Shown here: in pieces, positions 1 through 8,699 of the stretch
How the letters are laid out: each line of letters starts with the position of its first letter
How positions within the stretch are numbered: position 1 is the stretch's first letter
From: Aeromonas sanarellii
GTDB taxonomy: Bacteria > Pseudomonadota > Gammaproteobacteria > Enterobacterales > Aeromonadaceae
Assembly (NCBI RefSeq): GCF_000820085.1
Contig: NZ_CDBN01000015.1
Span: 124,001-188,000 of the forward strand
Direction of reading: 5' to 3'
DNA length: 64,000 nt
Made by a program: the position numbers and the translations under genes
The notes under the pieces: generated by a model
Databases searched by the model: none
The model's input: only the letters and a program-made list of their open reading frames with translations
What the model was told of the DNA's origin: nothing

Positions 1-1
1 G

Positions 2-751
2 ACCGCCGTGGTCTACCACCTGGCCGCCATCGTCAGCAGCCACGCGGAGCAGGACTTCGATCTGGGCTGGAAGGTCAACCTGGACACCACCCGCACCCTG
101 CTGGAGGCGTGCCGCCATGCCCGGCCGGGCATCCGCTTCGTCTTCACCAGCTCGCTCGCCGTCTATGGCGGCCCGCTGCCGGAGCTGGTGAATGACGGCA
201 CGGCCCTGACCCCCACTTCCTCCTACGGTGCCCAGAAGGCCATGGGGGAACTGCTGGTCAACGACTACAGCCGCAAGGGCTTCGTCGACGGTCTGGTATT
301 GCGCCTGCCCACCATCTGCGTGCGGCCGGGCAAGCCGAACCGCGCCGCCTCCTCCTTTGTCAGCAGCATCATCCGCGAACCGCTGCAAGGGGAGAGCGCC
401 ATCTGCCCGGTGAGCTCGGATCTGCGACTCTGGCTCTCCAGCCCCGCCACCGTGGTCGCGAACTTCCTGCTCGCGGCCAGGCTTCCCGCCACCGGTGACG
501 CCCGCAGCATCAACCTGCCCGGCATCAGCGTGACCGTCGGCGAGATGCTGGAGGCCCTCGCCAGAGTCGGGGGTCAGGCGGCCCGGGATCGGGTGCAGTT
601 TGCCGCCGATCCGGCCATCGAGCGCATCGTCGCGAGCTGGCCGGGGCGCATCGACAACCAGCGGGCCAGCGCCCTCGGCTTCGCGGCAGACAGGACGTTT
701 GCCGACATCATCGACAGTTTCATCACCCATGACATGCAGGAGGCATCATGA
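2..751 (+). CDS. denD: D-erythronate dehydrogenase-like SDR, 5'-truncated by window edge
   Basis: This is the C-terminal part of an extended short-chain dehydrogenase/epimerase. The frame is open at the left edge, so the start and the Rossmann glycine motif lie outside. Visible marks are HLAAIVSSHAEQDFD, the strand-end Ser in FTSSLAVYGG and the catalytic YxxxK in SYGAQKAMGE. The spacing and wording resemble DenD, which oxidises D-erythronate with NAD to 2-oxo-D-erythronate. The stop overlaps the next start (ATGA at 748-751), so it is translationally coupled to a GntP-type permease, which fits an acid-sugar catabolic operon whose kinase and aldolase genes would lie upstream. The SDR assignment is firm; the substrate is inferred from family resemblance and the permease neighbour. 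Confidence 0.75.
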   Translation, partial: TAVVYHLAAIVSSHAEQDFDLGWKVNLDTTRTLLEACRHARPGIRFVFTSSLAVYGGPLPELVNDGTALTPTSSYGAQKAMGELLVNDYSRKGFVDGLVLRLPTICVRPGKPNRAASSFVSSIIREPLQGESAICPVSSDLRLWLSSPATVVANFLLAARLPATGDARSINLPGISVTVGEMLEALARVGGQAARDRVQFAADPAIERIVASWPGRIDNQRASALGFAADRTFADIIDSFITHDMQEAS

Positions 752-2253
752 GCGACATCCCAACCCCCATCATCGGTCTCATCATCGCGGTCTTCGTGCT
801 GGTGTTCCTGGTCATCCGTACCCGGGTGCACGCCCTGATCGCCATGCTGGCGGCGGCCTGCATCGCCGGGATCACCGGCGGCATGAGCATCGACAAGACC
901 CTCACCGTGATCACCCAGGGCTTTGGCTCCACCCTCGGCAGCATCGGCATCGTCATCGGCCTCGGGGTCATGATGGGTCGCCTGCTTGAGGTCTCCGGCG
1001 CCGCCGAACAGATCGCCTACAGCTTCATCAAGTGGCTCGGCAAGCGCCGCGAGGAGTGGGCCCTGGCCATCACGGGCTACATCGTCAGCATCCCCATCTT
1101 CGTGGATTCCGCCTTCGTCATCCTCTATCCGGTGGCCAAGGCGCTGGCGAAAAGCGGCAAGCGCTCCCTGCTCACCCTGGGGGTGGCGCTCGCGGGCGGC
1201 CTGGTGGTAACCCACCATACCGTGCCGCCGACCCCAGGCCCGCTGGGGGTTGCAGGCCTGTTTGGCGTGGACATCGGCGCCATGCTGCTGACCGGCATGG
1301 CCCTGGCCATCCCCTGCGTGCTCGGCATCGTCTTCTACGCCCAGTGGCTCGACAAGAAGTACCCCGAGTTCGGTGCCCAGGCCGCCCAGACCCCGGACGA
1401 GCTGCAAGCCACCTATGAGCAGTACCTCAAGGAGAAGGAGGGCAAGACCCTGCCGAGCCTGACCCTGTCGCTGCTGCCGATCCTGGTGCCCATCGTGCTC
1501 ATCTTCGTCAAGGCCATCTTCACCACTCTGGCCACCCTGGAGGGCATGGACGGCCTGATGGCGAACCCCCTGGTGCAGGGCATCAACTTCATCGGCACCC
1601 CCATCATCGCGCTGGCCATCAGCGTGCTGCTGGCGGTCTATACCCTGGTCCCGCACATGGACAGGCACGCCACCGCCGCCCGCCTGGAAGAGGGGTTGCA
1701 ATCCGCCGGCATCATCTTGCTGGTGACCGGTGCCGGTGGGGCGCTGGGGGCCGTGCTGCGCGACAGTGGTGCAGGCCAGCAACTGGCCGAGCAGATCGCC
1801 CAATTGCCCATCTCCCCCATCCTGATCCCCTTCATCGTGGCGACTCTGGTGCGCCTCATCCAGGGGTCCGGCACCGTGGCCATGGTGACGGCGGCCTCCA
1901 TCTCCGCCCCCATCCTGGCGCAGATCCCCGGGGTCAACATGTTGCTGGCCGCCCAGGCCGCCACCATGGGGTCGCTCTTCTTCGGTTACTTCAACGACAG
2001 CCTGTTCTGGGTGGTCAACCGCATGATGGGGATCTCCGACGTCAAGCAACAGATGATCGTCTGGTCCATCCCGACCACCATCGCCTGGGCCATCGGCGGC
2101 ACCGGCGTCGCCCTGCTGAACCTGCTGTTCGGCTCCGGCGGCACCTGGTTCGACCCCGTGCTGCCGCTGCTGGTGCTGGCCCTCATCGTCTGGTACGTCA
2201 AGGGGCAGTCCCTGGCCCCGGCGGCAGGGGCCGTCCCGAGCCGGGAGTCATAA
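748..2253 (+). CDS. GntP-family permease (gluconate/acid-sugar:H+ symporter family)
   Basis: A 501-residue integral membrane protein with about 12-14 hydrophobic segments along its length. Family-typical stretches include VSIPIFVDSAFVILYPV near residue 115, VTHHTVPPTPGPLGVAG near 155, the QGSGTVAMVTAAS segment near 375 and GYFNDSLFWVVNRMMG near 415. GntP proteins import gluconate or related sugar acids with protons across the inner membrane. Its start overlaps the stop of the preceding denD-like gene, so D-erythronate or a similar four-carbon acid is the likely substrate by context only. A strong hairpin terminator follows directly, which makes this the last gene of the operon. Confidence 0.88.
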   Translation: MSDIPTPIIGLIIAVFVLVFLVIRTRVHALIAMLAAACIAGITGGMSIDKTLTVITQGFGSTLGSIGIVIGLGVMMGRLLEVSGAAEQIAYSFIKWLGKRREEWALAITGYIVSIPIFVDSAFVILYPVAKALAKSGKRSLLTLGVALAGGLVVTHHTVPPTPGPLGVAGLFGVDIGAMLLTGMALAIPCVLGIVFYAQWLDKKYPEFGAQAAQTPDELQATYEQYLKEKEGKTLPSLTLSLLPILVPIVLIFVKAIFTTLATLEGMDGLMANPLVQGINFIGTPIIALAISVLLAVYTLVPHMDRHATAARLEEGLQSAGIILLVTGAGGALGAVLRDSGAGQQLAEQIAQLPISPILIPFIVATLVRLIQGSGTVAMVTAASISAPILAQIPGVNMLLAAQAATMGSLFFGYFNDSLFWVVNRMMGISDVKQQMIVWSIPTTIAWAIGGTGVALLNLLFGSGGTWFDPVLPLLVLALIVWYVKGQSLAPAAGAVPSRES

Positions 2254-2282
2254 CTCGCACCGTCACGGCAACGCTGTGTGAC

Positions 2283-2314
2283 GAGGGCCAGTCTGCTAGA
2301 CTGGCCCTCTTTTT
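2283..2314 (+). terminator. Rho-independent terminator after the GntP permease
   Basis: A perfect 11-bp stem (GAGGGCCAGTC / GACTGGCCCTC, 2283-2293 with 2299-2309) has a 5-nt loop and is followed by TTTTT. Confidence 0.93.
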
Positions 2315-2343
2315 CGTTCATTCATCTTGCAAAGGAGTGTTGG

Positions 2344-3234
2344 ATGCCTGCGTCTTCCTGGTGGGACAAGTCCACCGGTTTTGCCCTGCTCACCATCTTG
2401 TTGTGGGCCTCCCTCGCCGCGCTCACCTCCCGGATCACCAGCGTCTCGCCGCTGGTACTGGTCGGGCTGGTGCTGCTGTTCTGCGGGGCGGGCACCCTGC
2501 CATTCTGGCGCCAGTGGCGCGCCAGCCCCCTCACCTGGCTGGTGACAATCACCGCCCTGCTGCTCTATCACCTGCTGCTGTTCACAAGCTTTCGCCACGC
2601 CCCCGTGCTGGAGGCAAACCTCATCAACTACCTCTGGCCCCTGTGCATCATCCTGTTCACCCCCTTGCTGCTGCCGGGTCATCCCCTGAGCCTGTCCCAT
2701 CTGCTGGCCGGGGCCCTGGGTCTCGCGGGATCGGTGCTGGTGATGGTCGATGGTCACCTGCAACTGCAACAGGCCCATCTGCCCGGCTACCTGCTGGCCC
2801 TCGGCGCTGCCATCGTCTGGGGCGCCTATTCCGTGCTCTCCCGCCGCCTGCCTCCCGCTCCCGCCGTGGTCACGGCCGCCGCCTGCCTGCCCGCAGGGCT
2901 CCTGGCCCTGCTGCTGGCATGGATGCTGGAAGGCCCCTTGCCATTCGCCCGGATCCCCCAGGGGGACTGGCTGCTCATCGCCGGGCTCGCCCTCGGCCCC
3001 ATGGGGGCGGCCTTCGTCACCTGGTATCTGGCGCTGCGGGACGGGGATCCGCGCCGCATCGGGGCACTCGCCTACCTCACCCCCTTGCTGAGTACCCTGC
3101 TGCTGGTCTGGCTCAACGGCGAAGCGCTCACCCCGCGCCATCTGCTGGCGGGGGCCCTTATCATGGGCGGCGCCCTGCTGGGCCTGCTGGTAAAAACACC
3201 CAAGACTCAGCCAGTTGCAGAGCCTATGTCATAA
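2344..3234 (+). CDS. DMT/EamA-family transporter
   Basis: A 296-residue protein with ten predicted hydrophobic helices, the usual size of the drug/metabolite transporter family, built as two EamA halves (about 10-140 and 150-290). The second half carries AAIVWGAYSVLSRR and GAAFVTWYLALRDGDPRRIGALAYLTP, typical of inner-membrane metabolite exporters. The start at 2344 is chosen because AAGGAG (2332-2337) sits 6 nt upstream; an upstream in-frame start would run through the preceding terminator. The gene stands alone after that terminator. The substrate cannot be told from sequence; YddG-like aromatic amino acid export is one possibility. Confidence 0.85.
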   Translation: MPASSWWDKSTGFALLTILLWASLAALTSRITSVSPLVLVGLVLLFCGAGTLPFWRQWRASPLTWLVTITALLLYHLLLFTSFRHAPVLEANLINYLWPLCIILFTPLLLPGHPLSLSHLLAGALGLAGSVLVMVDGHLQLQQAHLPGYLLALGAAIVWGAYSVLSRRLPPAPAVVTAAACLPAGLLALLLAWMLEGPLPFARIPQGDWLLIAGLALGPMGAAFVTWYLALRDGDPRRIGALAYLTPLLSTLLLVWLNGEALTPRHLLAGALIMGGALLGLLVKTPKTQPVAEPMS

Positions 3235-3293
3235 AAACGCCATCAGGCCTGCTTAAGCTCACGCCCATTGCGTGGTTCAAGCAGGACTGAAAA

Positions 3294-5231
3294 GTGAAAA
3301 TTGCCCATTACGCCTCCCTCTCCTCCCTCGTCTTGTTGCTGGTGGCCGGTGTTCAGGCCGCCGCCCTCTATCAGGGCTGGCAGCAGTTCAACCGGGCCGA
3401 GCAGGCCCAGCGCCAGCAGGAGCAACTGCAGCGGCAGCTGAGCGGCTCCCTGCAAGGGGCGCTTCGCGACTACCTCGGCAGCGGGGATCCCCTGCTGCTG
3501 GCCCAGGCCCAGGGCGTACGCCAGCAGGCGCTGGCCCTGCTATCCAGCCAGGACGACACCCTGACCGGCCCTCTGCGGGCCCGGCTCGAACAGATGGGGG
3601 CACGTATCGACGGCGACTACCTGGCGGCGGGCAAGCTCTCCGGCAACAGCCAGTGGTTGCTGCAAAATGCCGAGAACGAGTTGACCACCCAGGCCCGCGC
3701 CCTGCTGCGCTATGGCCAGCAGGGGGTCGCCTCCGGGCGGGATCCGGCGCTCGCCGAGCAGTATCGCCAGGGGGCCGTCGACATACTGGCCGCCCTGCCC
3801 GCCCTCGCCCACCAGCGCCAGAACTACATGGAGCAGGCGAGCGCCAAGCGCCTCGAAGGGCTGCAGTTCGAGCTGGCCGCCCTGCAAAGGCAGGCAGACT
3901 CCCTGGCGGCCTTGCCGAGCCTGGATTTCTTCGAGGAGGCCCCGGCCGACGAGTTCACCCTGGGGGAGCCGCAGCGCAAGGAGCTCGGGGATCAGCCCAA
4001 AGCCGAGCTGACCTCCCTGCTCAAACGCTATCCGCAGGAGCTCCAGAACAGCCGCAAGGCGCTGCAACAGCAGCAGGCCGCGCGTCAGATGGTGCAGCAG
4101 GACATCAGCCAGCTGCTGCAGGCCGGGGAACAGCTGGGAGAGCGGCTCGCCGCCGCCCGTCAGACGATGAACCGGGAGCTGGCCACCGTGCTCGGCGTGC
4201 TGGCGCTCTGCCTGGTGGTGGTCGCCCTGCTGTTCGCTCTGGTGCAGCGCCGCTGGCTGGTCAGCCCCCTGCTGCAACTGCGGGCCGCCTTCCTGCAGCT
4301 CGATGCCACGGGTCAGGCCCAGCTGCTGGCCCAGGGGCGCGAGCGCAACGAGCTTGCCGACATAGTCGCGAGCTACAACCGCCTCATTGAGCGGCTGCAA
4401 CAGGATCAGCAGCAGAAGGCGGGGCAACTCTCCAGCGTCTCCTCCAGCCTGCAGGAGATGGTGGCCCAGGTGCAGGAGATCCATCACAGTACCCGCACCA
4501 CGGAGCAGGCGGTGGATGAGAGCGACACCATGATGCAGGAGCTCAACCAGCTCGCCAGCGAGGTGCACCAGGTCGCCGCCGAAATCGCCCAGCACGCCCA
4601 GCACAACGAACACTCCATGACCCAGAGCGAGCAGCTGGTGGGTGGCATGCTGACGGCCACCGCCCAGACCGGGCTTGCCATCGACGAGAGCAGCGCGGCC
4701 CTGGCCCAACTCACCCGCTCGGTGGAGGACGTGACCGCCATCGTCGACGTCATCGGCCACATCTCCCAGCAGACCAACCTGCTGGCGCTCAACGCCGCCA
4801 TCGAAGCGGCCCGCGCCGGGGAGCAGGGACGCGGCTTTGCGGTCGTCGCCGACGAGGTGCGTCACCTCTCCGCCGACACCCAGCGCTCCCTCGGCCAGAT
4901 CACCGAGATCCTGGCGAGCCTCACCCAGGCGGGGGATCAGCTCGCCACCGTGCTGTCCCGCATCACCGCGGAGGCCGCCGATCAGCGCCAGCAGGCCGAA
5001 CAGCTGCGCCAGACCACCCAGACGGTGCGGGAGATGGCGCGCAGCACCGCCGTCATCGCGCTGCAGGGGGCCGACAACGCCCGCAGCCAGGAGCACAGGC
5101 TCGCCAGCTTCGCCGCCCTCATCGGCCGCATCAGCCAGCACGCCCGTCAGGGCAGCCGTCTCTCGGTGCAGGTCTCGGAGCACATCCACCACCAGGCCCA
5201 GCAGATCCCCCGGATCCTGAGCCAGGCCTGA
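3294..5231 (+). CDS. Methyl-accepting chemotaxis protein
   Basis: A 645-residue transducer. A first transmembrane helix at about residues 8-25 is followed by a periplasmic, Gln/Ala-rich helical sensor region of about 270 residues, a second transmembrane helix near 300-325 ([16 protein letters not shown]), a HAMP-like linker and a cytoplasmic coiled-coil signalling domain. The hairpin tip is clear: [20 protein letters not shown], then [15 protein letters not shown]. The protein should cluster with CheA/CheW at the inner membrane and report a periplasmic ligand. Start is GTG with AGGA 7 nt upstream. The sensor domain is not recognised, so the ligand is unknown. The C-terminus lacks the NWETF-type CheR tether. 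Confidence 0.93.
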   Translation: MKIAHYASLSSLVLLLVAGVQAAALYQGWQQFNRAEQAQRQQEQLQRQLSGSLQGALRDYLGSGDPLLLAQAQGVRQQALALLSSQDDTLTGPLRARLEQMGARIDGDYLAAGKLSGNSQWLLQNAENELTTQARALLRYGQQGVASGRDPALAEQYRQGAVDILAALPALAHQRQNYMEQASAKRLEGLQFELAALQRQADSLAALPSLDFFEEAPADEFTLGEPQRKELGDQPKAELTSLLKRYPQELQNSRKALQQQQAARQMVQQDISQLLQAGEQLGERLAAARQTMNRELATVLGVLALCLVVVALLFALVQRRWLVSPLLQLRAAFLQLDATGQAQLLAQGRERNELADIVASYNRLIERLQQDQQQKAGQLSSVSSSLQEMVAQVQEIHHSTRTTEQAVDESDTMMQELNQLASEVHQVAAEIAQHAQHNEHSMTQSEQLVGGMLTATAQTGLAIDESSAALAQLTRSVEDVTAIVDVIGHISQQTNLLALNAAIEAARAGEQGRGFAVVADEVRHLSADTQRSLGQITEILASLTQAGDQLATVLSRITAEAADQRQQAEQLRQTTQTVREMARSTAVIALQGADNARSQEHRLASFAALIGRISQHARQGSRLSVQVSEHIHHQAQQIPRILSQA

Positions 5232-5250
5232 TCCCGGGCCCGGCGCCGTG

Positions 5251-5275
5251 CCGGGCCGGGCCGGGCCGGGCCGGG
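5251..5275. repeat. CCGGG pentanucleotide tandem repeat (x5)
   Basis: Five uninterrupted CCGGG units lie just after the stop of the chemotaxis transducer, followed by a partial unit. Such a repeat is prone to slippage and is also strongly self-complementary. Confidence 0.9.
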
Positions 5276-5440
5276 CCTGCGTTTCCTCCCATACTCGCCG
5301 CCGGGATCTCCAGTCCGGGCCCACAGGCCGGCGAGGCCGGAACAATCCTTCGCGACTCTTCCCCCATGCCGGCACCCGGGTTGCAGACAAGGCTCCCCAG
5401 CCTGCGTCGGCGATGTGCATCCGGAGCAGGCCGAATCTTT

Positions 5441-5455
5441 TTTTGTGACACAAAA
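5441..5455. promoter_or_regulatory. Palindromic operator candidate upstream of chiP
   Basis: TTTTGTG-A-CACAAAA is a perfect 7+1+7 inverted repeat, the only such AT-rich palindrome in this part of the leader. It is not a canonical CRP site because the second half-site spacing is wrong. The binding protein is unknown. Confidence 0.45.
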
Positions 5456-5533
5456 TTATATGTTGCCACCAAGTTAACAAAGAAAGTTCTGCCTTCCCGA
5501 CAAGATCCGCACAGGATAACGGTGAACACCACC

Positions 5534-5547
5534 TGAAAGCGCTCTCA
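5534..5547. promoter_or_regulatory. LacI/GalR-type operator candidate upstream of chiP
   Basis: TGAAAGCGCTCTCA is a 14-bp palindrome with one mismatched pair around a central AGCGCT. The central CG step with this arm layout is the usual form of LacI/GalR-family operators. The regulator is not in the window. Confidence 0.45.
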
Positions 5548-5645
5548 TTGCCGATGTACGTGGGCTTGGAGTGCCCACATCAAGAATCATGATTATTTGC
5601 ACTCGGTCATATTTTTGAAACTTGGCGGGAACTTCATGTTGATAT

Positions 5646-5658
5646 TTCGCACCGCGAA
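5646..5658. promoter_or_regulatory. TTCGC-ACC-GCGAA palindrome, possible NagC-type site
   Basis: A perfect 5+3+5 inverted repeat with AT-rich flank on the left. Known from E. coli: chiP is repressed by the ROK-family regulator NagC, whose sites centre on this kind of dyad. Assignment to NagC here is inference. Confidence 0.4.
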
Positions 5659-5887
5659 CGTACTCTTGAGTTGTCCGATCGCCAAGGGTCGGCACACACA
5701 AAATAAAGACTGTCACGATACAGACCGCCCATCACAGATGCGCCAAGGCATCCGGGAAAGGGCCACAGCACAGACAGACGTTTTTTTGCCCTGCGGGGCC
5801 TTGATTGCAATGCCAATACCGAGCGGCGGGTCTGCGTCCGACTGCCGGATAAAAAAGCTAAGTCCATAAAATCAGGAGCAATAACAA

Positions 5888-7288
5888 ATGGAAAAAGTGA
5901 TCTTCAAGCGCGCCGCCTTGAGTGCCTCCGTGGTCGCGGCACTGGTCGCCCCGGGAATGGCGCTCGCAGCCCAGGACATGATGAGCCCCGAGTACGGCAA
6001 GTCCTACGAGGCGTTCACCGAGGATGCCAAAGTCACCGGCGGTCTCTTCTACTTCCAGCGCGAGCGTGACCGCAAGCAGGCCGGCCCCGGCCAAGATGGC
6101 AAATACCACTCCAACCTGAGCCATGCCACCACCCAGGCGGCCCTGAACTTCAACTCCGGCTATGCCTGGGACGTGGTGGGTATCGACCTGGGCGGCTTCG
6201 GCGCCTATGACCTGGCCGTCGACGAGAGCAACGGCGTCAACGAAGAGAACGAATTCTCCTTCTGGGGCGACCAGTGGGGTTCAGGTGGTGACGGCGTCCC
6301 CGAGAACGGCTTCAGCCTCTCCAACGCCGCCCTGAAATTCAAGTTCGGTGAGCATGTCACCGCCAAGGGGGGTTATACCCAGCTCTACGTACCCGGCATC
6401 CTGGGGGTCAACTGGTCCTATCAACCCGGTACCTACCGCGGCGGCCAGATCGAAGGCACCTTCGGCGGCCTCTACCTGACCTACGCCATCGCCGACGAAT
6501 ACAAGGCGCCCTGGTTCAAGAACACCGCCGGCTTCTCCAAGAGCAACCCCTATGCCAGCGATCCCTTCAGCGACGAGAACAAGATCGACTACATCCACGG
6601 TCTGGCCGCGCGCTACACCTTCGAGAACGGCACCGCCATCACGGGTGCTTTCGGTCAGTCCGAAGGCTACATGGACAGCTACCACTTCAAGCTGGCCCAC
6701 AAGTTCGACGTACTGGGTGGCCTGAACACCAGCTACCAGTTCTACGGCTCCGAGACCGACAACAACGATTACGACGGCCTGGCATGGCAGCAAGCGCTGA
6801 CCGCCTCCTGGAACTACGCCCAGTATGGCTTCCGTCTGGAAGGGCTGTGGACCAAGGCCGAGGGTGACCAGGGCAACTACCTGCCCCGTCTGACCCGCGG
6901 CTACGGCAACTCCCAGGGCGCGAACGAGATCTGGTGGGATTCCCGCTCTGACTGGAACCACAACGACGAGAAGGCCGTGTTCTTCGGCGTGACCCGTTCC
7001 CTGGACGATCTGGTGGGCGCCCCTGGCTGGGCCGCCGGTATCTCCGGTGCCTACGGCTGGGATGCCAACAACGGCGACAGCTCCCTGGAAGGCGGCAAAG
7101 AGTGGGCGGCGAACTTCGACGTCATGTACACGGTGCAGGATGGCAAGCTGAAGGGCACCCTGTTCAAGCTGCACTACACCGACTACAACAACGAACAGGA
7201 CGACAAGGGCAGCTGGTACTACCCGAACATGTTCAGCTCCGAGCATGACGTCAAGTTCCACATCATCATGCCGTTCACCATCCTGTAA
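5888..7288 (+). CDS. chiP: Chitoporin ChiP (YbfM-type, OprD-family porin)
   Basis: A 466-residue outer-membrane porin with a signal peptide (about residues 1-27, cleavage near ALAAQ). It matches E. coli ChiP/YbfM segment by segment: GGLFYFQRERDRKQ near 50, WSYQPGTYRGGQ near 178, EYKAPW near 203, DYIHGLAARYTFENG near 233, TSYQFYGSE near 278, IWWDSRSDWN near 350, EKAVFFGVTRSLDD near 363, and the C-terminal strand DVKFHIIMPFTIL. ChiP admits chitobiose and short chitooligosaccharides. The first guess of maltoporin was discarded on these matches. The gene is monocistronic, preceded by a long operator-rich leader and followed by a strong terminator. The chiQ lipoprotein that follows chiP in E. coli is absent. 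Confidence 0.92.
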   Translation: MEKVIFKRAALSASVVAALVAPGMALAAQDMMSPEYGKSYEAFTEDAKVTGGLFYFQRERDRKQAGPGQDGKYHSNLSHATTQAALNFNSGYAWDVVGIDLGGFGAYDLAVDESNGVNEENEFSFWGDQWGSGGDGVPENGFSLSNAALKFKFGEHVTAKGGYTQLYVPGILGVNWSYQPGTYRGGQIEGTFGGLYLTYAIADEYKAPWFKNTAGFSKSNPYASDPFSDENKIDYIHGLAARYTFENGTAITGAFGQSEGYMDSYHFKLAHKFDVLGGLNTSYQFYGSETDNNDYDGLAWQQALTASWNYAQYGFRLEGLWTKAEGDQGNYLPRLTRGYGNSQGANEIWWDSRSDWNHNDEKAVFFGVTRSLDDLVGAPGWAAGISGAYGWDANNGDSSLEGGKEWAANFDVMYTVQDGKLKGTLFKLHYTDYNNEQDDKGSWYYPNMFSSEHDVKFHIIMPFTIL

Positions 7289-7308
7289 GCAGGGGGTTGA
7301 ACTTCAGC

Positions 7309-7340
7309 AAACCGGGCCGATTGGCCCGGTTTTCTTTTTT
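7309..7340 (+). terminator. Rho-independent terminator of chiP
   Basis: A perfect 10-bp stem AAACCGGGCC / GGCCCGGTTT (7309-7318 with 7323-7332), 4-nt loop, then TCTTTTTT. Confidence 0.93.
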
Positions 7341-7408
7341 CTGATCAGCGGGTTAACATGCAAAGCCGCTGGCACTTTTGCCCGCCCCGTCACCACAAGG
7401 ATGCGACC

Positions 7409-8236
7409 ATGTCCCGCTTCGTTCTGATCACAGGCTGCTCCAGCGGCATCGGCCTCGCCGCCGCCAGGGCGCTCGGCGCCCACGGCTTCACCGTCATCGC
7501 CTCCGCCCGCAAGGCCGGGGACGTGGCCCTGTTGCAGCAACAGGGTCTCTTGGCGGTGCAACTGGATCTGGCGGACAGCGCCAGCATAGAGCGAGGGGCG
7601 GCAGAGGCGCTGGCCCTGGCAGAAGGGCGCCTCTACGGCCTCTTCAACAACGGCGCCTACGGCCAGCCCGGTGCGCTGGAAGATCTGCCCACCGAGGCGC
7701 TGCGCGAGCAGTTCGAGACCAACCTCTTTGGCTGGCATCACCTCATTCGCCAGATATTGCCCCCCATGCTGGCGGCAGGCGAGGGGCGCATCGTGCAGAA
7801 CAGCTCCGTGCTTGGCCTGGTGGCCATGAAGTATCGTGGCGCCTACAACGCCAGCAAGTTCGCGCTGGAAGGCTATACCGACACCCTGCGCCTGGAACTC
7901 GCGGGCAGCGGCGTGCACATCAGCCTGATCGAACCCGGCCCCATCGACACCCGGTTTCGCGCCAATGCCCGGGAGGCCTTCCTGCGCCACATAGATCCCG
8001 CCACCAGCCGCCATCAGGACGCCTATGCCCAGACACTGGCCAGGCTGGAGCGTGAAGGGGGTGCCCGGGGCTTTACCCTGCCAAGCGAGGCCTGCATCCC
8101 GCCGTTAGTGCATGCGCTCACGAGCAAGCGTCCCAGGCACCGCTACCCGGTCACCTTCCCGACCAAATTGTTTACCGTGCTGCGCCGCCTGCTGCCAAGC
8201 CGCTGGCTTGACAAGCTGCTGATCAAATCCGCCTGA
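7409..8236 (+). CDS. SDR-family NAD(P)-dependent oxidoreductase (YbbO-like)
   Basis: A 275-residue classical short-chain dehydrogenase: cofactor motif TGCSSGIG at residues 8-15, NNGAYG in place of the usual NNAG near 90, catalytic Ser in QNSSVLGLV near 132 and YxxxK in YNASKFALEGYTDTLR near 150, then the EPGPI segment near 178. The arginine in SARK after the second strand favours NADPH. Overall it resembles E. coli YbbO, including the C-terminal RYPVTFPTKLF...LLPSRWLDK tail. Start at 7409 has AAGGA 7 nt upstream; a longer in-frame start would have no ribosome site. The natural substrate is not known. Confidence 0.85.
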   Translation: MSRFVLITGCSSGIGLAAARALGAHGFTVIASARKAGDVALLQQQGLLAVQLDLADSASIERGAAEALALAEGRLYGLFNNGAYGQPGALEDLPTEALREQFETNLFGWHHLIRQILPPMLAAGEGRIVQNSSVLGLVAMKYRGAYNASKFALEGYTDTLRLELAGSGVHISLIEPGPIDTRFRANAREAFLRHIDPATSRHQDAYAQTLARLEREGGARGFTLPSEACIPPLVHALTSKRPRHRYPVTFPTKLFTVLRRLLPSRWLDKLLIKSA

Positions 8237-8296
8237 TAAAAGGGGCCCTCGGCGGGCCTCCTCTTGACATGCACCTGTCTCAGCAACGATACCCGC

Positions 8297-8629
8297 TCAA
8301 TAGTGCTGGCCGTTGCTGTAGTAGTGACTCTTGACGATGGGCAGCACCTGCACCACCACATAGGTCTGCTCCCCCAGCACCCCTTTCAGGTGGCGGGTGA
8401 TGAGGGCGGCGGCGGCATCCTGCATCTCCTGCGGTCGCTCGAACCAGACCAGCTCCACGAAGGGGAAACCGGCTTCGGGCTGGCCATCTCGTACCCACTG
8501 GCTCGGCACGCACTCCAGGGTGACGAACTCCGGCTTGCCACCGGTCAGGGCGCAGAGATCCGTCATCAGGGGGGCGCTTATCCGCTGCAGGGTGTCGACA
8601 GAAACTGCCCGAAAACGAAGGTGGGGCAT
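8297..8629 (-). CDS. DUF1904 family protein
   Basis: A 110-residue cytoplasmic protein starting MPHLRFRAV. The N-terminal Pro, the alternation of beta and helix, and the segment PFVELVWFERP are characteristic of the DUF1904 family, which has a tautomerase-like fold; no activity has been established that I know of. The start codon at 8627-8629 is preceded on the minus strand by AGAGG at good spacing; a longer reading frame begins further upstream without a ribosome site. It is a single gene between two plus-strand genes. Confidence 0.75.
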   Translation of the reverse strand: MPHLRFRAVSVDTLQRISAPLMTDLCALTGGKPEFVTLECVPSQWVRDGQPEAGFPFVELVWFERPQEMQDAAAALITRHLKGVLGEQTYVVVQVLPIVKSHYYSNGQHY

Positions 8630-8699
8630 GGGAAACCTCTTGGCTGTGACAAATGAGGACTTATCATAGAGCACTCATCCAGCTCACATAAGGTGCCTC

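Larger units (their letters stand above)
5232..5887. other. 656-bp intergenic leader of chiP
   Basis: No gene is supported here. The first part holds a CCGGG tandem repeat; the AT-rich remainder holds several palindromes listed separately (5441-5455, 5534-5547, 5646-5658), a perfect AATCATGATT palindrome at 5585-5594 and a small hairpin (GTGGGC / GCCCAC, 5560-5578). The length and the palindromes suggest multi-input control of the downstream chitoporin and perhaps a long 5' untranslated leader. Confidence 0.7.

Noticed and set aside
574..2049. Long minus-strand open frame (491 codons) opposite the GntP permease gene, and similar long antisense frames elsewhere, e.g. 3540-5480, 24282-26018 and 41874-43757
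   Set aside because: These are third-position mirror frames of high-GC genes; the products are rich in Gly, His, Asp and Gln with no family motif and no ribosome site.
5447..5462. CRP site upstream of chiP starting from TGTGA
   Set aside because: The second half-site TCACA is missing at the required 6-bp spacing.
5780..5806. T-run followed by a GCCC/GGGC hairpin upstream of chiP, considered as a terminator or attenuator
   Set aside because: The T-run precedes the hairpin on the plus strand and becomes an A-run after it on the minus strand, so neither direction fits an intrinsic terminator.
5888..7288. First impression of a maltoporin (LamB) for the porin gene
   Set aside because: Internal segments and the C-terminal strand match ChiP/YbfM of the OprD family instead.
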